Assembly (NCBI GenBank): GCA_905620495.1
Contig: CAJQTK010000033.1
Location: 1-59,532, forward strand
Source of the DNA: an uncultured Candidatus Pelagibacter sp.
GTDB lineage: Bacteria > Pseudomonadota > Alphaproteobacteria > Pelagibacterales > Pelagibacteraceae
Direction: 5' to 3'
DNA: 59,532 nt
Positions 1-10,780 of the stretch are shown here, piece by piece (the first letter of the stretch is position 1; each line of letters begins with the position of its first letter). Both the position numbers and the translations under genes were made by a program. Under the pieces are notes generated by a model. That model worked only from the letters and a program-made list of their open reading frames with translations. It ran no database searches and had not been told where the DNA came from.

Positions 1-215
1 AAAAAATTAATTAAATTTGGATATGTCTGCTTATTAAAAACCATAAATCCAATATCTATTGGAATTTCTTTATTAGCTTTGTAAGCAACCTTTATTGTAT
101 TTGCATGACCACCAAACTGATTTTCTTTTTCAAATAAATCTACTTTATGTTTTTTGGATAGGTAATAAGCAGCACTTAATCCTGATATACCCGAGCCTAC
201 TACAGCAATTTTCAT
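1..215 (-). CDS. NAD(P)/FAD-binding oxidoreductase, N-terminal part (truncated by window edge)
   Basis: Reverse complement reads MKIAVVGSGISGLSAAYYLSKKHKVDLFEKENQFGGHANTIKV..., with a GxGxxG dinucleotide-binding motif; start codon at 213-215; not in the ORF track. Confidence 0.85.
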   Translation of the reverse strand, partial: MKIAVVGSGISGLSAAYYLSKKHKVDLFEKENQFGGHANTIKVAYKANKEIPIDIGFMVFNKQTYPNLINF

Positions 216-227
216 CTTGGTAAATAT

Positions 228-3086
228 CTAGGCTGCTGTATCCTCGTACTCTTCCATAGATGGACATGTGCAAAACAAGTTTTTATCTCCATAAACATTA
301 TCTACTCTACCAACTGGAGGCCAATATTTATTAGTTCTTAAAAACTCAGAAGGATAAGCGGCCTCTTCTCTTTCATACTTATGATCCCACTTATTTGATG
401 TTAATTCAACGTGAGTATGTGGCGCATTCTTCAATGGGTTGTCAATCTTATCATATTCACCAGACTGAATTTTATTTATCTCTTGTTTTATTTTTATAAG
501 AGTAGAGCAAAACTTGTCAATTTCACTCAAACTTTCACTTTCTGTAGGTTCAATCATCATTGTACCAGCAACAGGCCAAGACATTGTTGGAGCATGATAG
601 CCAAAATCAATCAATCGTTTTGCAATATCTTCCTCCGTAATTCCCGTTTCACTTTTTATTGTTCTGATATCAATGATACATTCATGAGCTACATTGCCAC
701 TTTTCCCCTTATACAGAATTGGAAATGAGTCTTTTAATTTATGTGCAATATAATTTGCATTTAGTATTGCAACTTGTGATGCTTTTCTTAAGCCTTCAGA
801 GCCCATCATCTTTATATACATCCATGAAATCGATAAAATACTTGAGCTACCCCAAGGTGCTGCAGATACTGCTCCCATTCCAGTGACTGGGCCACAATCT
901 TTTATCACAGAATGTTTTGGTAAAAATATTTCTAAATGTTTTTTACATGCTATTGGTCCCATACCAGGTCCTCCACCACCGTGGGGTATACAAAATGTTT
1001 TGTGCAAATTTATATGACAAACATCTGGTCCAAAATTTCCTGGTTTTGCAATTCCTACTAATGCATTTAAATTTGCTCCATCCATATAAACTTGTCCACC
1101 ATGGTTATGAATTAAATCACAGATGTCAGTTATTTTTTCTTCAAATACACCATGTGTTGATGGGTAAGTAACCATAAGAGCAGCTAAATTTTCCGAATGT
1201 TCTTCAGCTTTATTTTTTAAGTCATCATAGTCTACGTTTCCATATTGATCACATTTCACAACAACTACTTTCATACCAACCATTTGGGCACTAGCTGGAT
1301 TTGTTCCATGTGCAGAGCTTGGAATTAAACAAACATTACGATTTGTTTCGCCATTTTTTTTATGAAATTTACGTATCACCATTAAACCAGCAAACTCACC
1401 TTGAGCTCCAGCATTTGGTTGTAATGAAACTCCAGAAAATCCAGTAATTGACCTTAACCAGTTTTTTAAATCAGTGAATAACTCCCTGTAACCATCCATT
1501 TGTTCTACGGGAGAAAAAGGATGTGGCTGTGAAAATTCTTTCCAGGTAACTGGTATCATTTCTGATACTGCATTAAGTTTCATGGTGCACGAGCCCAAAG
1601 CAATCATAGATTTATTTAAGGCAATATCTGAATCTTCTAATTTTTTTAAATATCTAAGCATTTCAGTTTCTGAGTGGTAATTATTGAAAACTGGATGATC
1701 TAAATAAGTTGAAGTCCTTAATAGGTTTTTTGGAATATTAGCTAAACTTTCATTCATAGATTCTTTGATTGTTTCAGAACAATTAAAAATTTTTAATAAT
1801 TGATTTGCTCTATAAATATTTTTTCTTTCATCAAAAGACACTGCTAACATTTCAGAATTCACTTTTCTGATGTTAACACCTTGATCTAATGCATTTTTGT
1901 ATATCTTCTCTGTTTTATCTAAAGTTTTTACTGTTACCGTATCAAAAAAATCATTTGAATAAAGTTCATAACCAGATTGTTTTAATTTATCAGCAAAATT
2001 TTTAGTTAATTGAGAAACACTTTCTGCAATTTTTTTAATACCCTGTGGTCCATGATAGACAGCATAGGCAGCAGAGACTATTGCCAATAATGCTTGTGCA
2101 GTACAAATATTACTCGTGGCTTTATCTCTTCTTATATGTTGTTCTCTTGTTTGAAGAGCAAGTCTATATGCTTTTTTTCCATGTCTATCTACTGACACAC
2201 CTACTATTCTACCTGGCATTGATCTTTTATACTCATCTTTTGTAGCAAAAAATGCTGCATGTGGACCACCATAGCCCATTGGAATCCCAAAACGTTGTGA
2301 ACTACCCACCGCAATATCAGCGCCTAACTCTGCAGGAGTTTTTAGTTTAGCGAGTGCCAACAAATCACATGCGAGAACTGCTTTTCCATTATATTTGTGT
2401 ATTTTACTAATAGCCTCACTGGGGTCTTTTATATCTCCAAGCGTGCCTGGATATTGAATAATACCACATATAATATCTTCTTTAATATCTTTATCTTCGT
2501 CACCAACTATTATTTCTAGACCTAAAGGTTCAGCTCTTGTTTTAATAACATCGATAGTTTGAGGGTGGCAATTTTTTGAAACAAAAACCTTTTTAGTTTC
2601 AGACTTAGATATTCTATAACTCAACCCCATAGCTTCAGCTGCTGCTGTTCCTTCATCTAATAGAGAGGCATTAGCAATATCCATTCCTGTAAAATCAATT
2701 ATCATTTGTTGAAAATTTAATAACATTTCCAATCTTCCTTGTGCTACTTCTGGCTGGTAAGGAGTATAAGAAGTGTACCATCCTGGATTTTCTAAAATAT
2801 TTCTAAGTATTACATATGGTGTATAAGTTCCATAATAACCCATTCCTATAAAGTTAGAATAAATCTTATTTTTTTTAGAAATATTTTTTAATTTTCTAAG
2901 TGCTTTATATTCAGAGTTTGGATCTCCAATATCTAAATTATCTTTAAGAAGGATTTTTTCTGGCACAGTATCTTTTATTAACTCATCAAGACTTTGATAG
3001 CCTAATTCTTTAAGCATAACATTCTGTTCAGTAACAGATGGACCTATATGTCTTTGTATAAAATCTTTTTGAGCATTTTTTAACAT
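228..3086 (-). CDS. gcvP: Glycine dehydrogenase (decarboxylating), full-length P-protein
   Basis: 952 aa with FIQRHIGPS start, GSCTMKLN and HKTFCIPHGGGGPG PLP region; adjacent to gcvH and gcvT. Confidence 0.98.
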   Translation of the reverse strand: MLKNAQKDFIQRHIGPSVTEQNVMLKELGYQSLDELIKDTVPEKILLKDNLDIGDPNSEYKALRKLKNISKKNKIYSNFIGMGYYGTYTPYVILRNILENPGWYTSYTPYQPEVAQGRLEMLLNFQQMIIDFTGMDIANASLLDEGTAAAEAMGLSYRISKSETKKVFVSKNCHPQTIDVIKTRAEPLGLEIIVGDEDKDIKEDIICGIIQYPGTLGDIKDPSEAISKIHKYNGKAVLACDLLALAKLKTPAELGADIAVGSSQRFGIPMGYGGPHAAFFATKDEYKRSMPGRIVGVSVDRHGKKAYRLALQTREQHIRRDKATSNICTAQALLAIVSAAYAVYHGPQGIKKIAESVSQLTKNFADKLKQSGYELYSNDFFDTVTVKTLDKTEKIYKNALDQGVNIRKVNSEMLAVSFDERKNIYRANQLLKIFNCSETIKESMNESLANIPKNLLRTSTYLDHPVFNNYHSETEMLRYLKKLEDSDIALNKSMIALGSCTMKLNAVSEMIPVTWKEFSQPHPFSPVEQMDGYRELFTDLKNWLRSITGFSGVSLQPNAGAQGEFAGLMVIRKFHKKNGETNRNVCLIPSSAHGTNPASAQMVGMKVVVVKCDQYGNVDYDDLKNKAEEHSENLAALMVTYPSTHGVFEEKITDICDLIHNHGGQVYMDGANLNALVGIAKPGNFGPDVCHINLHKTFCIPHGGGGPGMGPIACKKHLEIFLPKHSVIKDCGPVTGMGAVSAAPWGSSSILSISWMYIKMMGSEGLRKASQVAILNANYIAHKLKDSFPILYKGKSGNVAHECIIDIRTIKSETGITEEDIAKRLIDFGYHAPTMSWPVAGTMMIEPTESESLSEIDKFCSTLIKIKQEINKIQSGEYDKIDNPLKNAPHTHVELTSNKWDHKYEREEAAYPSEFLRTNKYWPPVGRVDNVYGDKNLFCTCPSMEEYEDTAA

Positions 3087-3467
3087 TTAACTACCACTTT
3101 CTTTTGAAAATTTTTCGTATTCTTCTTTATTCATTAATGAATCCATTTCAGACTTGTCAGTAATTTTTAATTTAAAAAACCATGCTTCATTCTCTGGATC
3201 ATTATTAACCTTTGCAGGATCATCAACAATTGACTGGTTGTTTTCAATAATTTCTCCAGATACGGGAGTATAAATATCGCTCGCAGCTTTTGTGGATTCT
3301 ACAACTCCAGCATTGCCATCTTTAACAACTGAAGATCCTATTTCTGGCAACTCTACAAAAACAATATCTCCTAACATTTCAGTTGCATGTTGTGTAATTC
3401 CTATAACAGCAATATCTCCATCTAATTTTATCCACTCATGTTTTTTTGAATATCTTACTTCACTCAT
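3087..3467 (-). CDS. gcvH: Glycine cleavage system H protein
   Basis: 126 aa; [23 protein letters not shown] and lipoyl site [16 protein letters not shown]. Confidence 0.98.
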   Translation of the reverse strand: MSEVRYSKKHEWIKLDGDIAVIGITQHATEMLGDIVFVELPEIGSSVVKDGNAGVVESTKAASDIYTPVSGEIIENNQSIVDDPAKVNNDPENEAWFFKLKITDKSEMDSLMNKEEYEKFSKESGS

Positions 3468-4570
3468 TTGTTAGCTCCTTTCACATAACTTTTTTTATAA
3501 AATGGCAAATTACTTATAATTGCCGGATATTTTTTTCCTCTCACTTCTAAAAAAACCTTAGTATCAATTTTAGAAAATGCATTTTCTACATAACCCATTG
3601 CAACAGGGGCCTGAACACTCGGACCAAAAGTTCCACTTGTAATTTCACCAATATTTTTATCATCTTCATTAAATATTGAAGTTTTTTCTCGAGCTATAAT
3701 TCTTCCTTCTGGCTTAATACCTACACGGATCTTGCTTACCCCTTTCTCGATTTGAGATTTAATTTTTTCACATCCAATAAATCCACCCTCAAGAATTCTA
3801 TTTTTTGATATTGCCCATTTTAAATTGGCTTCTACTGGGCTTTTATTGACATCCATATCATGACCATACAAACAAAGCCCCGCCTCTAATCTCAAAGTAT
3901 CCCTAGCACCTAGCCCAATTAAACTGGCCCCTTCATCTATGAGTTTTTGCACAAACACTTCTGCATCATCATTTTTTATCGATATCTCAAATCCATCTTC
4001 ACCTGTATAGCCTGATCTTGTGATATAAATATTTTCTTTAAGATAATTAAATGTATCACCATTCATAAATTTTAAATCTGACACTCCATTGATTATCTTT
4101 TCTAATATTTCGACTGCTTTTGGACCTTGGATTGCTATAAGAGATAGTTCTTCACTTAAAATCATTTCATACTTATTTTCTAACAATTTAGATAAAAGTT
4201 TAAAATCTGTGTTCTTACAAGCAGCATTTAATACAATGTTAAAACCACCTTCAACTTTTGTGATAATTAAATCATCATAAATTCCTGCTTCTTCATTCAT
4301 TAAAAAACTATATTTTGACTGATTTAATTTAGCTTTATTCAATTCAGCTGGAAAAATTTTTTCAAGATTTTTTGCCAATGTGTCATCTCCTTTAATGAAT
4401 AGCTGACCCATATGTGACACATCAAAAATACCTGCATTTTCTCTGGTACTTTTATGTTCCTCAATAATTCCTGTAGAATATTGAATTGGCATTTGATAAC
4501 CAGCAAATGGAACAAATTTAGCTCCATGCTTTTGATGTAAATTGTAAAGTGCTGTTTTTATATTTTCCAT
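3464..4570 (-). CDS. gcvT: Aminomethyltransferase (glycine cleavage T protein)
   Basis: 368 aa; [39 protein letters not shown]. Confidence 0.98.
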   Translation of the reverse strand: MENIKTALYNLHQKHGAKFVPFAGYQMPIQYSTGIIEEHKSTRENAGIFDVSHMGQLFIKGDDTLAKNLEKIFPAELNKAKLNQSKYSFLMNEEAGIYDDLIITKVEGGFNIVLNAACKNTDFKLLSKLLENKYEMILSEELSLIAIQGPKAVEILEKIINGVSDLKFMNGDTFNYLKENIYITRSGYTGEDGFEISIKNDDAEVFVQKLIDEGASLIGLGARDTLRLEAGLCLYGHDMDVNKSPVEANLKWAISKNRILEGGFIGCEKIKSQIEKGVSKIRVGIKPEGRIIAREKTSIFNEDDKNIGEITSGTFGPSVQAPVAMGYVENAFSKIDTKVFLEVRGKKYPAIISNLPFYKKSYVKGANK

Positions 4571-4576
4571 ATTAAC

Positions 4577-4730
4577 TCACTGTACCCATCTGTATGTTTG
4601 CCTGAGAGTTTTATTCCGTCGGCGAGAACTTAATCTCTTTCCAGAGTTAATATGTTACGGTCCTTTTGCCTGAGAGATTCCTGGGTGGTTGCTCCTTCGG
4701 CGCTACGATAGTTTGTAGTCTCTCCCGTAT
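4577..4730 (-). ncRNA. Tandem glycine riboswitch upstream of gcvTHP
   Basis: Minus strand has two aptamer-like cores: GGGAGAGAC...GCCGAAGGAGCAACCACCCAGGAATCTCTCAGGCAAAAGGACCGT and CTCTGGAAAGAGA...CGCCGACGGAATAAAACTCTCAGGCAAACATACAGATGGG; immediately 5' of gcvT. Confidence 0.95.
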
Positions 4731-4736
4731 TCGAAA

Positions 4737-4765
4737 ATAATCTACCAGATGTATGGCAGAGTCAA
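4737..4765 (-). promoter_or_regulatory. Putative sigma70-type promoter for riboswitch-gcv transcript
   Basis: Minus strand TTGACT (4760-4765), 17-nt spacer, GATTAT (4737-4742) just upstream of the riboswitch; the -35 box overlaps the stop codon of the upstream DMT gene. Confidence 0.45.
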
Positions 4766-5655
4766 TTAATAATTTTTTCTTTTTTATTAGACAAAAGCAA
4801 CGACGAAAACTGAAGTAAAACAGCAAATAGAATAATTGCACCACCAATTAATGTAAATAATGATGCCCGTTCACCTGCAAATAAAAAAGCCCAAATAGGC
4901 CCCAAAACAGATTCGGATAGCATAATTACGCCAACCATTGCTGAAGGTGTGCTACGTGCACCGATGGTAATGAATATAAAACCAAAACCAACTTGAAAAA
5001 AGCCTGCTAAGAAACCTAAAAATATATCATTAGGTGAAACCATTAAATTATGTGAATAGTAAATACATACGCTTAACCCTATTAAACATGAGCTTACTCC
5101 AGCAACAAATTGAGCAGGAATCATGTCTACTGTAGGAAATTTTCTTACAATCATGATTAAGACCGCAAATGTGATAGGCATTGTAAATGCAGCTAAATTT
5201 CCTGAAAGATTACCTGGTCTCAAATCATTGCCAACCATTAAGGTAACTCCTGTTATTGCTAATATTATTGAAACTAGAGTTATTGTTGAAATTTTTTCCT
5301 TTAAAAATAAGTAACCAAAAATTGCAAGAAATATAATCTGTAATGATATTATAAAATTAGTATTAGCAACCGATGTGTTTGACATTGCATATACATAACC
5401 GCAAAATCCGAATGATAATACAATACCCCCAAAAAAACCTGGCAATCCAGATTTATAAAAAGAGCTTAAAGTTTTCTTTTTATAGGTAATTATTAGAAAG
5501 GCTAAAACGGTAAGTGTAAAAAATATAGATCTCCAAAAAAGAATTTGCCACTCTGTAGAACCTTCAAATTTTTTTACAATAAGTCCCCCAAAACTTAAAC
5601 TTAAAGCTCCCATAAAAATCAGCAATGGACCTGGAATTTTGTTAATTACATTCAT
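4762..5655 (-). CDS. DMT/EamA-family transporter
   Basis: 297 aa, about 10 hydrophobic segments, EamA repeat pattern. Confidence 0.88.
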   Translation of the reverse strand: MNVINKIPGPLLIFMGALSLSFGGLIVKKFEGSTEWQILFWRSIFFTLTVLAFLIITYKKKTLSSFYKSGLPGFFGGIVLSFGFCGYVYAMSNTSVANTNFIISLQIIFLAIFGYLFLKEKISTITLVSIILAITGVTLMVGNDLRPGNLSGNLAAFTMPITFAVLIMIVRKFPTVDMIPAQFVAGVSSCLIGLSVCIYYSHNLMVSPNDIFLGFLAGFFQVGFGFIFITIGARSTPSAMVGVIMLSESVLGPIWAFLFAGERASLFTLIGGAIILFAVLLQFSSLLLSNKKEKIIN

Positions 5656-6595
5656 TTAAATATTTATTTGTATCTTCTGTGTATGCTTTAAATATATTCT
5701 GAGCTTCTTCAAGACTTACTTCCTTAAAATTTATTTTTGTTCCAGGCGTTAATTGCCCGACTAAATCAAGATCAGCAGCAATAACTACACCAATCTTTGG
5801 ATATCCTCCAACTGTTCCATGATCAGATAACATTATTATTGGATTACCATCAGCAGGTACCTGAATAACTCCTCTAACTAAACCTTCTGATTTGATATTG
5901 GTGTTTTCTATATTTTCTAATTTAGGGCCTTTTAATCTTATGCCCATTCTATCAACAAGGTTTGTGATTAAAAAATCTTCATTAAAAAATTTGTCTATTG
6001 CATCCTTAGAAAAATAGTCAAAATTTGTACCTTTAATAATTCTAATGATATTATCAGTAGAATAGTCATAATTTATTTTTTTGTTTATTGGGCTTTTGAT
6101 ATCAATTTTTTTAATAAAAATTTTATCGTTTAAGGAATATTTTTTTCCATCATTTGGTCCAATATTTGCTTTAGTATTTATGGAATAACTACCCCAGGTT
6201 TTTTTTAGATCAAAGCCACCATTAACAGCTAAATATCCATACGTAGAATTTTTGGTTGATATTATATCTATTTGATCCTCTTCATCTAAAATATAGCTTT
6301 TATAACACTCGCCATCTTCAACCTCTAAATTCTTTCTAATAATCTTAAAAAAAATATCTCCAGATATCGCAAAATTAATTTTTCCATTCTTTAACTTTAA
6401 AAGAGGGCCTTGGTATGCAAACTCTACTACGGGCTCATTTAATTGATTTTCAACTAGTCTATTTGATAATGTATAATTTCTTTGGTCAATTGCACCACTT
6501 ACTGCAATTCCAACATGATGTAAGTGATTTCTACCTTTATCTTGAATGGTAGTGTTAACTCCTGCTCTTAAAATTTCAAAATATGCTTTATTCAT
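5642..6595 (-). CDS. pxpC: 5-oxoprolinase subunit C-like (biotin-dependent carboxyltransferase family)
   Basis: 317 aa; LRAGVNTTIQDKGR..., PIIMLSDHGTVGGYPKIGVVIAADLDLVGQLTPG typical of PxpC/KipA. Confidence 0.92.
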   Translation of the reverse strand: MNKAYFEILRAGVNTTIQDKGRNHLHHVGIAVSGAIDQRNYTLSNRLVENQLNEPVVEFAYQGPLLKLKNGKINFAISGDIFFKIIRKNLEVEDGECYKSYILDEEDQIDIISTKNSTYGYLAVNGGFDLKKTWGSYSINTKANIGPNDGKKYSLNDKIFIKKIDIKSPINKKINYDYSTDNIIRIIKGTNFDYFSKDAIDKFFNEDFLITNLVDRMGIRLKGPKLENIENTNIKSEGLVRGVIQVPADGNPIIMLSDHGTVGGYPKIGVVIAADLDLVGQLTPGTKINFKEVSLEEAQNIFKAYTEDTNKYLNECN

Positions 6596-7274
6596 TCCAA
6601 TTTAAATAGTCTTCTTTTGTTATTTGATAAAAACTTACTTTATCACCTGGATTAACGAGAGCTGGTTGATCTAAATTTTTATCATCAAAAATTTTCTTTG
6701 GGGTATTACCAATAATATTCCAACCACCAGGGCTTTCAAAAGTATAAATATTTGCAAATTGTTCTGTTATTCCTACCGATCCTTTAGGCATCTTTAATCT
6801 TGGTGTTTCCAATCGATCGCATCTAATATTTTCATTAAGATCTCCTAAAAAAGGCATTCCAGCAATAAAACCTGTCATATAACAAAAATATTCTTTGCTG
6901 AAATACAGTTCTAATATTTTATCTTTATCTATATTCAATTTCTCAGTTAGCCTCGAAAAATCTAATCCATACTCATCATCACAACAAACTGGGATCTTAA
7001 TTTTTTGATTATTATTTTTAATATCTCTATTAATAGTTAAACCTTCTATAAAATTTTTAATTTTTTTATAGTTCGTTATAGTTAAATCAAAACTAATAAT
7101 TAATTTATTATATGAAGGTGTTAAGTTGGTTATTCCTTCAATTTTTTTATTTTTTATTAATTTTGATATATGGTGAAAGTAATCTATGACACTCGCATTT
7201 ATTGTTTCATTAACTTCTGAGCCAAAATCACAATATACAGCTGTATCACCAAGATTTGATATATTTTTAACCAT
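6588..7274 (-). CDS. pxpB: 5-oxoprolinase subunit B-like (allophanate hydrolase subunit 1 family)
   Basis: 228 aa; YMTGFIAGMPFLGDL, TPRLKMPKGSVGI, SPGGWNIIGNTP. Confidence 0.93.
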   Translation of the reverse strand: MVKNISNLGDTAVYCDFGSEVNETINASVIDYFHHISKLIKNKKIEGITNLTPSYNKLIISFDLTITNYKKIKNFIEGLTINRDIKNNNQKIKIPVCCDDEYGLDFSRLTEKLNIDKDKILELYFSKEYFCYMTGFIAGMPFLGDLNENIRCDRLETPRLKMPKGSVGITEQFANIYTFESPGGWNIIGNTPKKIFDDKNLDQPALVNPGDKVSFYQITKEDYLNWNE

Positions 7275-7301
7275 GTCATGTTATACTCCAGACTAAAGAG
7301 T

Positions 7302-8075
7302 ATGGAAATTAATATCAATTGTGATTTAGGAGAAAAATCTAAGTTTCATTCTATCAAGAATGATTCAGAATTACTTAATATTGTAAATTCTGCCAATATT
7401 GCGTGTGGCTACCATGCGGGAGATGAACAAACAATGGATATGGTTATTCAAATTTCAAAAAAAAATGGTGTTAGTATGGGGGCCCATCCTTCTTTTAATG
7501 ATCCTGAAAACTTTGGAAGAAAAAGAATGTATTTAAATTCTTTAGAAATAAAAAAACTAATTTTCGAACAATATGAAATATTACAAAAAATTGCTCAAAA
7601 ACATAATGAAAACATAACCCATATTAAACCACATGGGGCACTTAATAATATGGCTTGTGAAGACTTAGAATTAGCCACAACGTTAGCAGTAGCTATTAAA
7701 GAAATTAATAAAGATATTATTTACCTTGTCCCAACTGGTTCACAAATGGAAGTTGCCGCGAAGAAAAATAGTATGAGAATAGCTTGTGAAATATTTGCAG
7801 ATAGAAATTATGAAGATGATGGTAATTTAATCTCTAGAAAAAAGCCAAATGCTTTAATCACTGATCCAGATATTGCAAAGAAACATGTATTAAATATGAT
7901 TAGAAATCAGGCAATAAATTGTCTCAGTGGTAAACAGATACCTTGTGAGATTGACTCGGTTTGTATACATGGTGATAATGAAAGCTCATTAGCAACCGCA
8001 AAATCTATTAAAGATAATTTAGTTAATAATGGGTTAATATTGAAACCTTTAAATAAAATGAAGAAATTTAATTAA
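7302..8075 (+). CDS. pxpA: 5-oxoprolinase subunit A (LamB/YcsF family)
   Basis: MEININCDLGE start inside the listed ORF (7278); ANIACGYHAGDEQTM, HIKPHGALNN, CIHGDN. Confidence 0.94.
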   Translation: MEININCDLGEKSKFHSIKNDSELLNIVNSANIACGYHAGDEQTMDMVIQISKKNGVSMGAHPSFNDPENFGRKRMYLNSLEIKKLIFEQYEILQKIAQKHNENITHIKPHGALNNMACEDLELATTLAVAIKEINKDIIYLVPTGSQMEVAAKKNSMRIACEIFADRNYEDDGNLISRKKPNALITDPDIAKKHVLNMIRNQAINCLSGKQIPCEIDSVCIHGDNESSLATAKSIKDNLVNNGLILKPLNKMKKFN

Positions 8076-8078
8076 AAA

Positions 8079-8570
8079 ATGAAAAAAATTATTTATACTT
8101 TACTAATAATTATAGCTCTTACTAATAATTCATATTCAGCTGGGAGTAGCGATGATAGTGATTCTACTCCTAAAGTATCAAACTACACAAAAGCAAAAAA
8201 TTTAATCAAAGCTGCTAAGAAATATGAAAAAAAAGATAAAATTGAAAAAGCACAAAAAAGATATGCGAAAGCACAAAAGCTTCTTTTAAAGTCTAATAAG
8301 AAAAAACCACTACAAGCAGATACTTTAAATTATTTAGGTTTTACTACTAGAAAACTTGGAGATTATGAAGGTGGTGAAAAATTTTACTTGCAAGGCTTAA
8401 ATATTGAACCCAATCATAATGGAATAAATGAGTATCTTGGAGAACTTTATGTAGTTACTAATAGAATGGATATGGCTAAAGAAAGGTTAGAAGTTTTAAA
8501 AACTTGTAACTGTGAAGAATATGACGAACTAAAAGAAATAATTGAAGGAACTAAAAAATCTAAATATTAA
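8079..8570 (+). CDS. Secreted TPR-like protein
   Basis: 163 aa; N-terminal signal peptide, TPR-like helices ([43 protein letters not shown]). Confidence 0.75.
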   Translation: MKKIIYTLLIIIALTNNSYSAGSSDDSDSTPKVSNYTKAKNLIKAAKKYEKKDKIEKAQKRYAKAQKLLLKSNKKKPLQADTLNYLGFTTRKLGDYEGGEKFYLQGLNIEPNHNGINEYLGELYVVTNRMDMAKERLEVLKTCNCEEYDELKEIIEGTKKSKY

Positions 8571-8574
8571 ATTT

Positions 8575-9360
8575 ATGCTCGATATTCAAAATCCAATTGA
8601 AGCTAGAAAAATTATTAGAAAAAATGAGTACAAAGATCAAACAGCAGGAACTGCTAGTAAATATGTACAAGGTAACCTTTGTATATTACCTAGTAAATAT
8701 GCGATGGATTTTGCTTCTTTTTGTCAAAAGAATCCTAAACCATGCCCTCTAATAGGATTTGGTACAAAAGGAGATCCATCATTAAAAGATTTAGGCGATA
8801 TTGATATTAGGACTGATGTTCCTCAATATAGAGTATGGGAAAAAGGAAAAATTATTGATGAACCATATGACATCAAAAAATATTGGAATGACGATTTAAC
8901 AACATTTGTTTTGGGATGCTCTATGTCTTTTGAACTACCATTAATTGAGGCAGGAATATCTATCCAACATATTGAAAATGATACTATTGTTCCAATGTAT
9001 CGAACATCAATAGATTGTGAGCCAGCGGGTCAGTTCTCAGGAAAACTAGTTGTCTCTATGCGCCCTTTAAATTCAAAAGATACTATTAGATCAATTCAAA
9101 TCAGCTCTAGGTTCCCAGCAGTTCATGGTGCCCCTATTCATTTAGGTGATCCATCGGAAATTGGAATAAAAGATATAATGAATCCTGAATACGGTGATCC
9201 TCCAAAGGTATTTAAGAATAATGAAATTCCAGTTTTTTGGGCGTGTGGAGTAACACCTCAATCTGTTTTACAAGATTCAAAACCTGACTTTTGTATAACA
9301 CATGCTCCAGGAAAAATGCTTATTACAGATAAATTAAATAATGATTTAGCAGCTTTATAG
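8575..9360 (+). CDS. Putative hydro-lyase, DUF1445 / D-glutamate cyclase-like family
   Basis: Likely start [11 protein letters not shown] inside listed [20 protein letters not shown] and [24 protein letters not shown], characteristic of DUF1445. Confidence 0.88.
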   Translation: MLDIQNPIEARKIIRKNEYKDQTAGTASKYVQGNLCILPSKYAMDFASFCQKNPKPCPLIGFGTKGDPSLKDLGDIDIRTDVPQYRVWEKGKIIDEPYDIKKYWNDDLTTFVLGCSMSFELPLIEAGISIQHIENDTIVPMYRTSIDCEPAGQFSGKLVVSMRPLNSKDTIRSIQISSRFPAVHGAPIHLGDPSEIGIKDIMNPEYGDPPKVFKNNEIPVFWACGVTPQSVLQDSKPDFCITHAPGKMLITDKLNNDLAAL

Positions 9361-10071
9361 CTAACTTCCTAAAAAAACCTTCTTAACTTTTTCGTTATTA
9401 ATTAATTCATTAGATTTACCGCTAATGACTAATCTTCCACTTTCAAGAACATAGCCCCTATCAGCCATACTTAGTGCTAATCTTACATTTTGCTCAACAA
9501 AAAGAATTGATATTCCTTCACTAACCACATTTTTGAATATCTTTATCAAATCTTTTACGACTAGTGGTGATAACCCTAAAAATGGTTCATCCACCATTAA
9601 AAGCTTAGGAAGCCCCATCAAACCTCTTGCTATAGCAAGCATTTGTTGCTCACCACCTGACATGGTGTGAGCTAGTTGGCTCGATCTAGATTCTAGTTTT
9701 GGAAAAATTTTATAAACCTTAGATAAAGAGCTGCTCAATTCTTCTTTTGCTTTAGGATGCCAAGCACCAAGAATAAGGTTTTGCATAACAGTTAAGTGTG
9801 GAAATACTCTTCTTCTTTCAAGTACATGGGAAATTCCTAACTCAGTTCTTTTGAAGGTTGGGATTTCAGAAATTAGATTATCTTTAAAATGTATACTTCC
9901 ATTCTTATGACTAACTAGATTGCTGATTGTATTCAAAATTGTACTTTTGCCAGATCCATTAGGTCCCAAAAGAGCAACCATTTCTCCGTTATCTACATTT
10001 ATTGATACATCCCAAATAACTTGAAAATCATCATATAAAACATCAATATTTTTTATATCAAGTAGCATCAA
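9361..10071 (-). CDS. Branched-chain amino acid-type ABC transporter ATP-binding protein (LivF-like), system A
   Basis: Walker A GPNGSGKST, signature MSGGEQQM, Walker B LLMVDEP. Confidence 0.93.
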   Translation of the reverse strand: MMLLDIKNIDVLYDDFQVIWDVSINVDNGEMVALLGPNGSGKSTILNTISNLVSHKNGSIHFKDNLISEIPTFKRTELGISHVLERRRVFPHLTVMQNLILGAWHPKAKEELSSSLSKVYKIFPKLESRSSQLAHTMSGGEQQMLAIARGLMGLPKLLMVDEPFLGLSPLVVKDLIKIFKNVVSEGISILFVEQNVRLALSMADRGYVLESGRLVISGKSNELINNEKVKKVFLGS

Positions 10072-10780
10072 CAGTTCCTAAATATGAGTCTATTACTTCT
10101 TCATTTTTTTGAATTTCTTTTGGTGTTCCATAAGCAATTCTTTTACCTTGATCTAGTGCTAGAATATTGTCAGAAATTTCCATTATAATATTAATATTAT
10201 GCTCAATGGTAATTATTGTTACACCAGATTTTTTAAGTTTTTTAATTAACTCAACTAAACTTGGAATAGTCTTTTGATCAACACCCCCTGTAACTTCATC
10301 CATCAATAATAGTTTTGGTTCAATTGCCATTGCTCTTGCCATTTCTAACCTTTTTCTTTGACCTGTTGACAGCTCCCTAGCAAAATGATGTCTCTTTTCT
10401 ATAAGATCAACAAAATCTATTATTTCTAAAGCTTTATCCCTGGCCTTTTTAATATTGTCTTCTTTTACAAATGAGCCAATCATTACATTTTCTAATAATG
10501 TTTGATCTGCAAAAGGTTTTAATTTTTGAAAAGTTCTTCCAATACCTAGGCTACTAATTTTGTCAGGACTTAAACCTGATATATCCTTATCAAAGAAACT
10601 AACTTTACCATTGTCAGTTTTTGTATAGCCAGTAATTAAATCAAACAAAGTAGATTTTCCTGCACCATTGGGTCCTATAACTCCCAAAATTGTACCCTCT
10701 GTAACCTCAAAAGAAATATCATTATTGGCTTTTATGCCCCCAAAAGATCTACTTAAATTTTCTACAGATAAAATCTTCAT
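10058..10780 (-). CDS. Branched-chain amino acid-type ABC transporter ATP-binding protein (LivG-like), system A
   Basis: Walker A GPNGAGKST, LSTGQRKRLEMARAMA, LLMDEVTGGV. Confidence 0.93.
   Translation of the reverse strand: MKILSVENLSRSFGGIKANNDISFEVTEGTILGVIGPNGAGKSTLFDLITGYTKTDNGKVSFFDKDISGLSPDKISSLGIGRTFQKLKPFADQTLLENVMIGSFVKEDNIKKARDKALEIIDFVDLIEKRHHFARELSTGQRKRLEMARAMAIEPKLLLMDEVTGGVDQKTIPSLVELIKKLKKSGVTIITIEHNINIIMEISDNILALDQGKRIAYGTPKEIQKNEEVIDSYLGTVDAT

Noticed and set aside
411-2245. Plus-strand ORFs (411..728, 917..1171, 2045..2245) antisense to gcvP
   Set aside because: Cys/Phe/His-rich shadow ORFs opposite a strongly conserved gene
4647-4847. 66-aa minus-strand ORF overlapping riboswitch and DMT 3' end
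   Set aside because: Includes glycine riboswitch sequence and the out-of-frame end of the transporter gene; no coding character
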